This document shows, one piece after another, positions 36,111 to 43,796 of a stretch of 64,000 nt of DNA. The notes beneath the pieces are model-generated. The model worked only from the letters and a program-made list of their open reading frames with translations, was not told where the DNA came from and made no database searches. Each line of letters starts with the position of its first letter. Position 1 is the stretch's first letter. The position numbers and the translations under genes are program-made. The stretch is from Marivita sp030148515 (GTDB lineage: Bacteria; Pseudomonadota; Alphaproteobacteria; Rhodobacterales; Rhodobacteraceae), in NCBI RefSeq assembly GCF_048006345.1, contig NZ_CP180351.1, positions 4,278,001-4,342,000 on the forward strand. The letters are read 5' to 3'.

Positions 36111-37505
36111 TCAGGCCCCGATGCTTTGTGCCTTCAAATCGGGTTGGACGTGGTGTTGCGCAACCTCGATCCGATTGCGCCCGTTCCGTTTGGCGGCGTA
36201 GAGCGCCTTGTCCGCCGCATCACACAAAGCGCGGGTCGATACCCGGTCGGTGCGAAGCGCGATCGCAACGCCGATGCTGATCGTCGCGCGAACATAGGTT
36301 CCGCCCGCGATCATCTTCGGGCTGTCTGACACAGCGTTCCGTAAGCGTTGCGCGACAGTTCGTGCCTGATCTGGTGCAACGTCTGGCAGGACAATCAGAA
36401 ATTCCTCACCGCCATATCTCGCGATGAAATCACCGTCGCGCAAATGCGCTTTCATCGTCTGCGCTACATGCGCAAGAATGAGGTCCCCCGCCGCGTGACC
36501 GTGATTGTCGTTGATCGCCTTGAAGTGATCGAGATCCGCGATCAAGACAGCAAGCTGCCTTGGATGTGCGGCAAGCGACCGATCGGTTCCGATCAGGTAA
36601 TCGTCCATCGCCGCGCGATTGTTCAATCCTGTGACTGCATCGACATAGGCAATTTGCTCGAGCTTGGTCGCAGTTTTTCGCTGCCGTTCAGCATCACGTT
36701 TGAGACGCGCTTGCCGCTTGATCCGCAGTGCCAATTCATTCTGCGTCACCGTGTTCGGGACATGGTCATGCGCCCCAAGGTCAAGTGGCGATGCGCTTTT
36801 GTCGGCTCTGTCAGTGACGAACAGGATGCGGCTGTGTCGGCTGACAGGGTGTGTGAGCAGCGCCGCAAGGGTTTCACGCGCTTCGTCGCTGTGGTCGGTT
36901 TCAAAAAGAACATAGACGTCGGTTTCTGGATCCGGGTCACGCCGCGCCGCGTGCGCTGCCAGAGTACGGGTTTCTATACCGGTTTCGGCATCAAAGACGC
37001 GGGCGATGTCGCTGTGGTCGGCCAACGATCCGTGGACGAAGGTTGCGATAACGGCTGGCGCAAATTCCTGCATGGGCTCGGACAGACCCTGCACCTGTTG
37101 TGGTGCGGGGTGCGCCCGGGTGTCTTGAAGAAACTGTCTTGATCGCAAAAAACTGCGCATCCGGGCCTTGAGATCTGTCGAGTTGGCTGTCTGATCAATC
37201 ACGTCGAAGGCGCCGTCATTCAGGGCACTGACACGTGCTGAATGGTTTTCGCTGCGCACCGCGACAACGACGGTTGTGAGTTGGGACATCGGTGTGGCAC
37301 GGAGCGCCCTGCAAAACTGTCGCAACCTCAGGCCGGGCAGATCATCCGCAACGATGACAACATCCGGCGCGTCCTGTCGTATCTTCGCAAGGCCTTCCGC
37401 CTGGGTCTCGGCCAAATCCACTTGATACGCGGCCGTATCCAACTGCGACCGCAGGTGAATGCGCCGGTTGCTCATGGCGTCGATGATCAGGACATATCCA
37501 GGCAC
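36111..37505 (-). CDS. PleD-like diguanylate cyclase with degenerate receivers
   Basis: The 464-residue protein has two receiver-like domains (about residues 1-125 and 130-270) and a GGDEF domain (about 285-455). The active-site signature is YGGEEF; the feedback I-site RDGD (R-x-x-D) lies five residues ahead of it, as in PleD. The first receiver has lost the phospho-acceptor: Ala53 stands at the place of PleD Asp53 (PDVVIVADDLPG), and the acidic pair is reduced to one Asp. The second receiver is also poorly kept. So c-di-GMP synthesis is likely, but PleD-style activation is not. I chose the GTG at 37505, with GGAGGG in front, over an earlier TTG. Confidence 0.85.
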   Translation of the reverse strand: MPGYVLIIDAMSNRRIHLRSQLDTAAYQVDLAETQAEGLAKIRQDAPDVVIVADDLPGLRLRQFCRALRATPMSQLTTVVVAVRSENHSARVSALNDGAFDVIDQTANSTDLKARMRSFLRSRQFLQDTRAHPAPQQVQGLSEPMQEFAPAVIATFVHGSLADHSDIARVFDAETGIETRTLAAHAARRDPDPETDVYVLFETDHSDEARETLAALLTHPVSRHSRILFVTDRADKSASPLDLGAHDHVPNTVTQNELALRIKRQARLKRDAERQRKTATKLEQIAYVDAVTGLNNRAAMDDYLIGTDRSLAAHPRQLAVLIADLDHFKAINDNHGHAAGDLILAHVAQTMKAHLRDGDFIARYGGEEFLIVLPDVAPDQARTVAQRLRNAVSDSPKMIAGGTYVRATISIGVAIALRTDRVSTRALCDAADKALYAAKRNGRNRIEVAQHHVQPDLKAQSIGA

Positions 37506-37588
37506 GGACCCTCCGGCATGCGTTAAGGCTTTGCTCACCAATTCATTGCGGCTATTTGGTTAAAAAAGTGTTTGGGAAATATCTAAAA

Positions 37589-37873
37589 ATGACGATTTCT
37601 CGGGATGGCGCAGAGCAGATCGCTGTGAAAGCCATCGTCTGGCTGGCGGGCAATGATGAACTTTTGCCTGTGTTCATGGGCTCGACCGGGGCCGATGAGG
37701 CCACGTTCCGCGAGGGGCTCGTCCTGCCGGAATTTCAAGCATCCGTGCTTGATTTCATCATGATGGACGATGCTTGGGTGATCGCCTTCTGCGATAATGA
37801 AGGCATCCCTTATGACCGTCTGATGCAGGCGCGCGCCGCCTTGCCGGGTGGACAGCAGGTGCACTGGACATGA
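37589..37873 (+). CDS. DUF3572 family protein
   Basis: The 94-residue protein matches DUF3572: AIVWLAGNDELLPVFMGSTG, then VLDFIMMDDAWVIAFC. The family is alphaproteobacterial and of unknown function. It overlaps the next HAD gene (ATGA junction). I chose the ATG at 37589, the natural N-terminus MTISRDGAEQIAVKA; the frame could be extended upstream. Confidence 0.88.
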   Translation: MTISRDGAEQIAVKAIVWLAGNDELLPVFMGSTGADEATFREGLVLPEFQASVLDFIMMDDAWVIAFCDNEGIPYDRLMQARAALPGGQQVHWT

Positions 37874-38580
37874 CCACAGCCAATCCGAGCAATGTCGGTG
37901 CGATTCTGTTCGACAAGGACGGCACGCTGTTTGATTTCGGCGCGACGTGGAATGCGTGGGCCAAGGCGTTTCTCATGCGTCTGGCAAATGGCGACCGGGC
38001 GCGCGCGGTGGCCTTGGGTCATGTGATCGGGTTCGATTTGGACGCTGGCTTGTTCGCGCCTGACAGCTTTGTCATCGCAGGCACACCGGATGAGCTTGTT
38101 GCGACCTTGTCGCCGGAATGTCCCGACCTGACCGATGCGGCACTTTTTGCGCTCATCAACGAAGAAGCCGCTGCAGCACCTATGGCCGAGGCTGTCCCGC
38201 TGGCACCCTTGCTGGAACGGCTTTCGGCATCGGGATTGCGTCTTGGCGTGGCGACAAATGATGCCGAGGCACCGGCCTATGCCCATCTTGACGCCGCAGG
38301 TGTACGCCATTGGTTCGACTTCATCGCGGGGTCCGACAGCGGCTATGGGGCAAAGCCTGAACCGGGTCAGTTGCTGGCGTTCTGTTCCTCTGTTGGTGTC
38401 GCTCCCGACCGTGTGCTGATGGTCGGGGACAGCACCCATGACCTGATGGCAGGCCGTGCTGCCGGCATGCGCACTGTTGCAGTGCTGACCGGTCTTGCCA
38501 CTGCTGAGGATTTGCAACCCTTCGCGGATCTCGTTCTGCCCGACATCGGCCACCTGCCTGACTGGCTTGGCATAAGCTGA
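37870..38580 (+). CDS. HAD-family hydrolase (phosphoglycolate-phosphatase-like)
   Basis: The 236-residue protein has the HAD motifs: motif I FDKDGTLFDFG with both Asp, motif II GVATND, and motif III/IV KPEPGQLLAF with MVGDSTHDLMAG. A helical cap lies between. It removes phosphate from small molecules; the exact substrate is not visible. The start overlaps the DUF3572 stop by four bases. Confidence 0.92.
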   Translation: MTTANPSNVGAILFDKDGTLFDFGATWNAWAKAFLMRLANGDRARAVALGHVIGFDLDAGLFAPDSFVIAGTPDELVATLSPECPDLTDAALFALINEEAAAAPMAEAVPLAPLLERLSASGLRLGVATNDAEAPAYAHLDAAGVRHWFDFIAGSDSGYGAKPEPGQLLAFCSSVGVAPDRVLMVGDSTHDLMAGRAAGMRTVAVLTGLATAEDLQPFADLVLPDIGHLPDWLGIS

Positions 38581-38681
38581 TCTCGTCTGGAAAACGACAA
38601 AAGCGACCGCAGGAGTCGTGTTCCGGCAGGATAACGCACACCTGCGATGCCTAGCTTGAAAGGGCAACGCAGGAGGACGCG

Positions 38682-40241
38682 ATGACAGAGGCCACGACAC
38701 GCAAACGTCGGAGCGGAGGGCGATCCGGCCATGCTGTGCGCCGTGGATCGGCGGTGATCGAACAGCTTCCGTGGAGCTTGCCCATCAATATCGACCGCCC
38801 GACAGAACCTTTGACCGAAGAGGGCATCGCGCGGGTCCATGAAACGGCGATGGTGATCCTCGAAGAGATCGGGATCGAGTTCCTGAACCCCGAGGCGGTG
38901 CGCATCCTCAAGGAGGCCGGCTGTACCGTAGACGGTGAGAACGTCCGCATGGACCGGGATTTCGTGATGGAATGGGTGCGCAAGACGCCACGGTCCTTCA
39001 CGATCACGCCGCGTAACACGGACCGCAAGATTGTTGTCGGTGAGGGGCATATCCTGTTCGGCAACGTGTCGTCGCCGCCCAATTACTGGGACATGGAAAT
39101 GGGCCGCAAGGTCCCCGGCACCCGCGAGATGTGCCGCAATTTCCTGAAATTGTCGCAGTATTTCAACTGCATCCACTTCGTCGGGGGGTATCCGGTGGAA
39201 CCCGTCGATATCCACGCCAGCGTCCGGCACTTGGATGTGCTTTATGACAAGCTCACCCTGACCGACAAAGTGGCCCATGCCTATTCGCTGGGCAAGGAGC
39301 GTGTCGAGGACGTGATGGAGATGGTCCGCATCGCGGGTGGACTGACCCACGAGGAATTCGACGCCAGCCCGCGCATGTACACCAACATCAACTCGACCTC
39401 GCCGCTGAAGCATGACCATCCGATGATGGACGGCTGGATGCGCTGTGCGGCCCGCGGGCAGGGCTGTATCGTCACGCCGTTTACCCTTGCCGGTGCAATG
39501 GCCCCGGTGACCATGGCAGGCGCTGTTGCCCAATCGCTGGCCGAAGGGCTCAGCGCGATCGTTTTGGCCCAGATCATCAACCCCGGTGCGCCTTGTGCCA
39601 TCGGCACCTTCACATCGAATGTCGATATGAAATCCGGTGCGCCCGCTTTTGGCACGCCGGAATACATCCGCGCGACCCAGATGACCGGCCAGATGGCGCG
39701 GTTCTACGGCCTGCCGCTGCGGTCCTCCGGTGTGTGCGCCGCGAACGTCCCCGATGGTCAGGCGATGTGGGAAACCGAGCACAGCCTCTGGGCCGCCATT
39801 CAGTCGGGCACGAACCTTGTCTATCACGCCGCCGGATGGCTCGAAGGCGGCCTGATCGCCAGCCCCGAAAAGTTCGTCATGGATTGCGAGGTGATCCAGC
39901 AGTTGATCCGCTACATGGACCCGGCGATCTGCGATGTCAGTGATGACGGGCTTGGCCTCGAGGCGATCCGCGAAGTGGGGAGCAACGGACATTTCTTCGG
40001 CACCAAGCACACGCAGGAACGCTACACGACCGCGTTCTATCAACCTTTCCTCTCGGACTGGAAGAACTACGAGGCATGGGAGGCCGCAGGCAGTGTCTGG
40101 ACCGCAGAGCGGGCACACGTGATGTACAAAGCCATCCTTGAGGAATTCGAAGCACCGCCGATGGATGAAGCCATCCACGAAGAGCTTGTGGCCTTTGTCG
40201 AACGCCGCAAGGCAGAGGGCGGGGCGCCAACGGATTTCTGA
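38682..40241 (+). CDS. Trimethylamine methyltransferase (MttB) family protein, non-pyrrolysine
   Basis: The 519-residue protein belongs to the MttB superfamily: LTEEGIARVHETAMVILEEI near the start, the VGEGHILFGNVSSPPNYWD segment and the long barrel with TNINSTSPLKHDHPMMDGW and GAMAPVTMAGAVAQ. The frame is uninterrupted, with no in-frame TAG, so it carries no pyrrolysine. Such proteins demethylate glycine betaine, proline betaine or related quaternary amines together with a corrinoid partner. No corrinoid protein is adjacent. A strong GCAGGAGG ribosome-binding site precedes ATG. Confidence 0.9.
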   Translation: MTEATTRKRRSGGRSGHAVRRGSAVIEQLPWSLPINIDRPTEPLTEEGIARVHETAMVILEEIGIEFLNPEAVRILKEAGCTVDGENVRMDRDFVMEWVRKTPRSFTITPRNTDRKIVVGEGHILFGNVSSPPNYWDMEMGRKVPGTREMCRNFLKLSQYFNCIHFVGGYPVEPVDIHASVRHLDVLYDKLTLTDKVAHAYSLGKERVEDVMEMVRIAGGLTHEEFDASPRMYTNINSTSPLKHDHPMMDGWMRCAARGQGCIVTPFTLAGAMAPVTMAGAVAQSLAEGLSAIVLAQIINPGAPCAIGTFTSNVDMKSGAPAFGTPEYIRATQMTGQMARFYGLPLRSSGVCAANVPDGQAMWETEHSLWAAIQSGTNLVYHAAGWLEGGLIASPEKFVMDCEVIQQLIRYMDPAICDVSDDGLGLEAIREVGSNGHFFGTKHTQERYTTAFYQPFLSDWKNYEAWEAAGSVWTAERAHVMYKAILEEFEAPPMDEAIHEELVAFVERRKAEGGAPTDF

Positions 40242-40309
40242 TCTGGCTGGCGTTTGCCGATTGTTAAGACCCTCTTGCCATGATGCGCGCCGAATAACAG
40301 GCGCACAGC

Positions 40310-40909
40310 ATGCATGGTTTGATCTTCCGCACCCTAGAGGCATTCATTTCCGATACCTTCGGCCCTGAAAACTGGACGCGGGTGGTTGTCCTGTCGGATT
40401 TGCCCGTCACCGGGTTCGAGGCGATGTTGCAATATGATGGGGACTATTTTCCGCAACTCCTCGCTGCGGCTGCGCATGTACTGGACCGACCTGAGTCGGT
40501 GATCCTCGAAGACATTGGCACATACCTGATCACCCATCAGAACCACGCATCGGTCCGTCGCCTCATGCGTTTCGGAGGAGAGACGTTTTCCGAACTGCTG
40601 CACTCGCTCGACGATCTGCCGGGCCGCACGCGTTTGGCCGTGTCGGGTCTGGACCTGCCGCAGGTGGAAGTGCGCCAACCGGCTGCCGGAAGCTTCACCA
40701 TCTTCTGCCGGGGCAAGCCTGCGGGCTTCGGTCACGTACTGGTAGGGTTGCTGCGGGCCATGGCAGACGATTACGGAACGCTGGCCCTGCTTGACCATCG
40801 TGGCCAACGCGACGGGGCAGAGGTGATCGAAGTGACGGTTGTTGAGGCGGCCTTTGCCGATGATCGTGGCTTCTCGCTGGCCGAGGTCGCGATTGCGGAG
40901 GGCGCATGA
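40310..40909 (+). CDS. H-NOX-like (heme NO-binding) domain protein with heme-ligand motifs changed
   Basis: The 199-residue protein aligns along the length of H-NOX domains: MHGLIFRTLEAFISDTFG at the start and the ILEDIGTYLITHQ helix in the middle. At the usual proximal heme histidine (as in Asp-Glu-Val-His of the Thermoanaerobacter protein) I read LDDLPGRTR, with Pro104. The Tyr-x-Ser-x-Arg heme-propionate motif reads Phe132-x-Arg134-x-Lys136. Heme binding is therefore doubtful, or another ligand is used. The gene overlaps the GGDEF gene by ATGA, the usual H-NOX/cyclase pairing. Confidence 0.82.
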   Translation: MHGLIFRTLEAFISDTFGPENWTRVVVLSDLPVTGFEAMLQYDGDYFPQLLAAAAHVLDRPESVILEDIGTYLITHQNHASVRRLMRFGGETFSELLHSLDDLPGRTRLAVSGLDLPQVEVRQPAAGSFTIFCRGKPAGFGHVLVGLLRAMADDYGTLALLDHRGQRDGAEVIEVTVVEAAFADDRGFSLAEVAIAEGA

Positions 40910-41922
40910 TCTCTGCGCCGGACCTTTTGCGCGCGCTCAGGCCGCTGCATGTCTGGGTCGGTCCGACCGGGCATGTCAGGCAGGTCGGAAAGAGCTTTGC
41001 AAAGCTGGGTATTGATGACCCGACAGGACAGCGATTCCTTGAAGTATTCGAAGTTCAACGCCCGAAGAAACCGTCCAAGATGGCCGATCTGAGAGGCCTT
41101 GCAGGGCAAGTGGTGCGTCTGCGCGTGCGGTCCGAACCTGGGCTAGGGCTGCGCGGGCTTCTGATCGAAGATCAGACAGATGGCGTGATCCTCGACCTGT
41201 CCTTCGGGATGGCGGTGGTCGACGCGGTGCAGCGTTACGGGCTGACGGCGCAGGATTTCGCACCCAGCGATCTGGTGATGGAACTGCTGTTCCTGCAAGA
41301 GGCCAAGTCGAGCGCGATGGCGGCATCCTTCAGCCTGAATTCCCGGCTGAACGGTGCGCGCCTTGCCGCCGAAACAGAGGCATTGACGGATGGTTTGACT
41401 GGGCTGCACAACCGCCGCGGTCTGGACGGCGCGTTGGAGCGGTTGGGCCAGTCCGATACCGAATACGCGATCCTGCAGATGGATCTGGACCGGTTCAAAC
41501 AGGTGAACGACACGCTTGGTCACGGGGTTGGGGATGCGGTTCTCAAACGGGTCGCCGGGGTCTTGCGCGCGCATACTCGGCAAGATGATCTGCTCGTTCG
41601 CGCCGGTGGTGATGAATTTGTCATCGTTTGCCCTGGATTGACGGACACCGCGCGTCTGAACGCACTTGCAGGTGGCCTGATCCGGGACATTTCAGAACCG
41701 CTCGTGATCGAAGGGCAGGACGTTGCCATTGGTGCAAGCATCGGAATAGCTGTTTCCCAGACCGCGGCGCGGCGCGACCCAAAGACCACGGTCACTTTTG
41801 CCGATATAGCCCTGTATGCTGCAAAGCGATCCGGTCGGGGGCAGCACCTCTTCTGGTCACCAGACATGGGAAACAGCCTTGTGGAGCTTGACTTGCCTGT
41901 CCCAACGTCGCGCGGCGCCTAG
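40906..41922 (+). CDS. Diguanylate cyclase with H-NOX-associated N-terminal domain
   Basis: The 338-residue protein has an N-terminal H-NOX-associated (HNOBA-like) domain (about residues 1-125; LHVWVGPTGHVRQVGKSF, then LLIEDQTDGVILDLSFG), a short helical linker with LFLQEAKSSAM and a GGDEF domain (about 155-320). The catalytic motif is AGGDEF; R-x-x-D (RQDD) ahead of it is the inhibitory I-site. It should make c-di-GMP under control of the H-NOX-like partner encoded upstream with a 4-base overlap. Confidence 0.9.
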   Translation: MISAPDLLRALRPLHVWVGPTGHVRQVGKSFAKLGIDDPTGQRFLEVFEVQRPKKPSKMADLRGLAGQVVRLRVRSEPGLGLRGLLIEDQTDGVILDLSFGMAVVDAVQRYGLTAQDFAPSDLVMELLFLQEAKSSAMAASFSLNSRLNGARLAAETEALTDGLTGLHNRRGLDGALERLGQSDTEYAILQMDLDRFKQVNDTLGHGVGDAVLKRVAGVLRAHTRQDDLLVRAGGDEFVIVCPGLTDTARLNALAGGLIRDISEPLVIEGQDVAIGASIGIAVSQTAARRDPKTTVTFADIALYAAKRSGRGQHLFWSPDMGNSLVELDLPVPTSRGA

Positions 41923-41971
41923 CCGAACATCGTTCTTGAAACCCAAGGATTTGTCGCGCATTGTTACTGGC

Positions 41972-43318
41972 ATGGGTCTGATTTTCCGCAGTCTTTTCTT
42001 GATCACTCTTTGCGTCTTTGGCGTTTTTTCCGCACCGCTACAGGCCCAGAATTCGGATCAGCCGACGGGCACCATCGCAGTCGAGGACAGCGCCGAGAAA
42101 GATGCGGCCATCGCCAACCGGATTCGCGAAATCCTCATGGAACTGGACGGTTACGAAGATGTCACCGTTACGGTCAATTCCGGCATCGTCACGTTGCGTG
42201 GAACAGCACTTGATGGGACTGCGGTCACTCGGTTGAACGAAATCGCGGGCCGCGTCGAAGGTGTGGTGACCATCGAAAACCGGGTGCAGGAAACCACCGA
42301 CGTTGTGCGCCGCCTCGACCCCGCGCTTGAGCGGTTCCGCGCGCGGTCAGAGCAGTTCATCAATTACCTGCCATTGCTCGCCATCGCCGTCGCCGCGTTT
42401 GCGCTTGTGGTCGCGGTCGGCTTTCTCATCGCCCGTATGAAACGACCGTGGGACCGGATCGCGCCAAATGCGTTTATCGCGGACATTTATCGTCAGGTGA
42501 TCCGTATTGCCTTCATGCTTGGCGGATTGGTGATCGCGCTGGATATCCTGGGGGCAACCGCTTTGCTCTCGACGATCCTTGGTGCGGCGGGGATCATCGG
42601 CCTCGCCATCGGTTTTGCTGTCCGGGACACGGTCGAGAACTTCATCGCCTCGATCATGCTGTCGATTCGCCAACCCTTCCGACCCAATGATCAGGTCGAA
42701 ATCGAAGGCGACATCGGCAAGGTCATTCGTCTGACCAGCCGCGCCACGATTTTGCTCAGCTTTGACGGAAATCACATCCGCATCCCCAATGCGACCGTCT
42801 TCAAAAGCCGGATCGTGAACTATTCGCGCAACGATGAGCGCCGGTTTCTGGTGAGCCTTGGCGTCGCCTATGACACCGATCTGCTGCGGGCGCAGGATTT
42901 GGCACTGCAAACCGTGGCCTCCTTGCCTTTCGTGATCGACGAACCCGCGCCTGCGGTCTGGATCGAGGAACTGGGGGACAGCGCGATCATCCTGAACGTG
43001 GCCGGTTGGATCAGGCAGCACGAAACCAGCTATCTCAAGGCCCGGAGTGAAGCCTGGCGCCTTTGCCTCGCTGCCTTCGATCACGCGGGCATCGTCATGC
43101 CGGAAACCACCTTGCGGATCGTCGGCGTCGGCGATGCGGCGGCGCCGCAGCCCGCCGCGAAACGGGTCACGTCGAACGCCGCTGCCATCGCAGCCGCAAC
43201 CGCGACAGTCGGCGATGTCGAGGCAGCAATGGACAAGGAACTCGAGCGGATCGTGGCCACCGAACGCGCCGAGAAAGGTGTCGATGATCTGCTCAAGAAA
43301 GACGCGCCGGAAGAGTAG
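41972..43318 (+). CDS. MscS-family mechanosensitive channel with BON domain
   Basis: The 448-residue protein has a signal peptide (about residues 1-26), a BON domain (about 45-105; VTVTVNSGIVTLRGTALDG) that faces the periplasm and is thought to bind lipids, then three membrane spans and the MscS pore domain. The pore helix GAAGIIGLAIGFAVRDTVENFIA is followed by the beta domain with VEIEGDIGKVIRL. The C-terminal tail is Ala-rich. It releases solutes under hypo-osmotic shock. A tRNA gene follows. Confidence 0.9.
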   Translation: MGLIFRSLFLITLCVFGVFSAPLQAQNSDQPTGTIAVEDSAEKDAAIANRIREILMELDGYEDVTVTVNSGIVTLRGTALDGTAVTRLNEIAGRVEGVVTIENRVQETTDVVRRLDPALERFRARSEQFINYLPLLAIAVAAFALVVAVGFLIARMKRPWDRIAPNAFIADIYRQVIRIAFMLGGLVIALDILGATALLSTILGAAGIIGLAIGFAVRDTVENFIASIMLSIRQPFRPNDQVEIEGDIGKVIRLTSRATILLSFDGNHIRIPNATVFKSRIVNYSRNDERRFLVSLGVAYDTDLLRAQDLALQTVASLPFVIDEPAPAVWIEELGDSAIILNVAGWIRQHETSYLKARSEAWRLCLAAFDHAGIVMPETTLRIVGVGDAAAPQPAAKRVTSNAAAIAAATATVGDVEAAMDKELERIVATERAEKGVDDLLKKDAPEE

Positions 43319-43381
43319 GAAAAATTTCGAATTCCGGGTCTTGATCCCGCCCAAAGAGCGGCGTAAGTACCCGCGCACGGT

Positions 43382-43456
43382 TGGGGTGTAGCCAAGTGGT
43401 AAGGCAACGGTTTTTGGTACCGCGTACCGTAGGTTCGAATCCTACCACCCCAGCCA
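43382..43456 (+). tRNA. tRNA-Gln (TTG anticodon)
   Basis: A 75-base cloverleaf: acceptor TGGGGTG pairs with CACCCCA, D-arm with AGTGGTAAGG, anticodon loop TTTTGGT carrying TTG between CGGT and ACCG, T-arm GGTTCGAATCC, and a genome-encoded CCA end. It marks the boundary where the accessory region starts; a near-repeat of its 3' end was not found downstream by eye. Confidence 0.95.
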
Positions 43457-43796
43457 GTTCTTCCTGACATCAACGACTTACACAGGTCTGAGACCTTTCG
43501 GGACAGAAATGCCCCCATTCTCGGGCAGGTATTCTGGTTGGGTAGCGGTCTGCAAGGATTGTGGAAGGCGAGTACTGACAGGGAGGAACAAGACTCCTAC
43601 CAGAACGGATGCAACGGGTCCTAACCTTAAATCTTAACGCCGCCGCGTTCGTCCGAATTCCAGCGTCTTGGACGCGGAAATTGACGCAAGGCGGACCAAA
43701 CGGCGTCAAATGATCCGAGATTGGTTGTTCAGCTTTTGCGAGACTTCCATTGGGGTCTCATTATTAAACAGCCCAATTTTTTTAGGAGATTAAGCG
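43457..43796. other. Intergenic stretch before the giant repeat protein
   Basis: 340 bases without a convincing gene. It must hold the promoter of the large repeat-protein gene. A short stem GAGAC/GTCTC (43739-43759) lies near its right end, and TTTAGGAGATTAAGCG just before the ATG is the ribosome-binding site. I see no integrase or transposase remnant. Confidence 0.4.

Noticed and set aside
38682..40241. Pyrrolysine (amber) codon in the MttB gene
   Set aside because: The frame is continuous; no in-frame TAG.
38367..40343. Long open frame (658 codons) on the minus strand
   Set aside because: Antisense to the MttB homologue; no recognisable domain.
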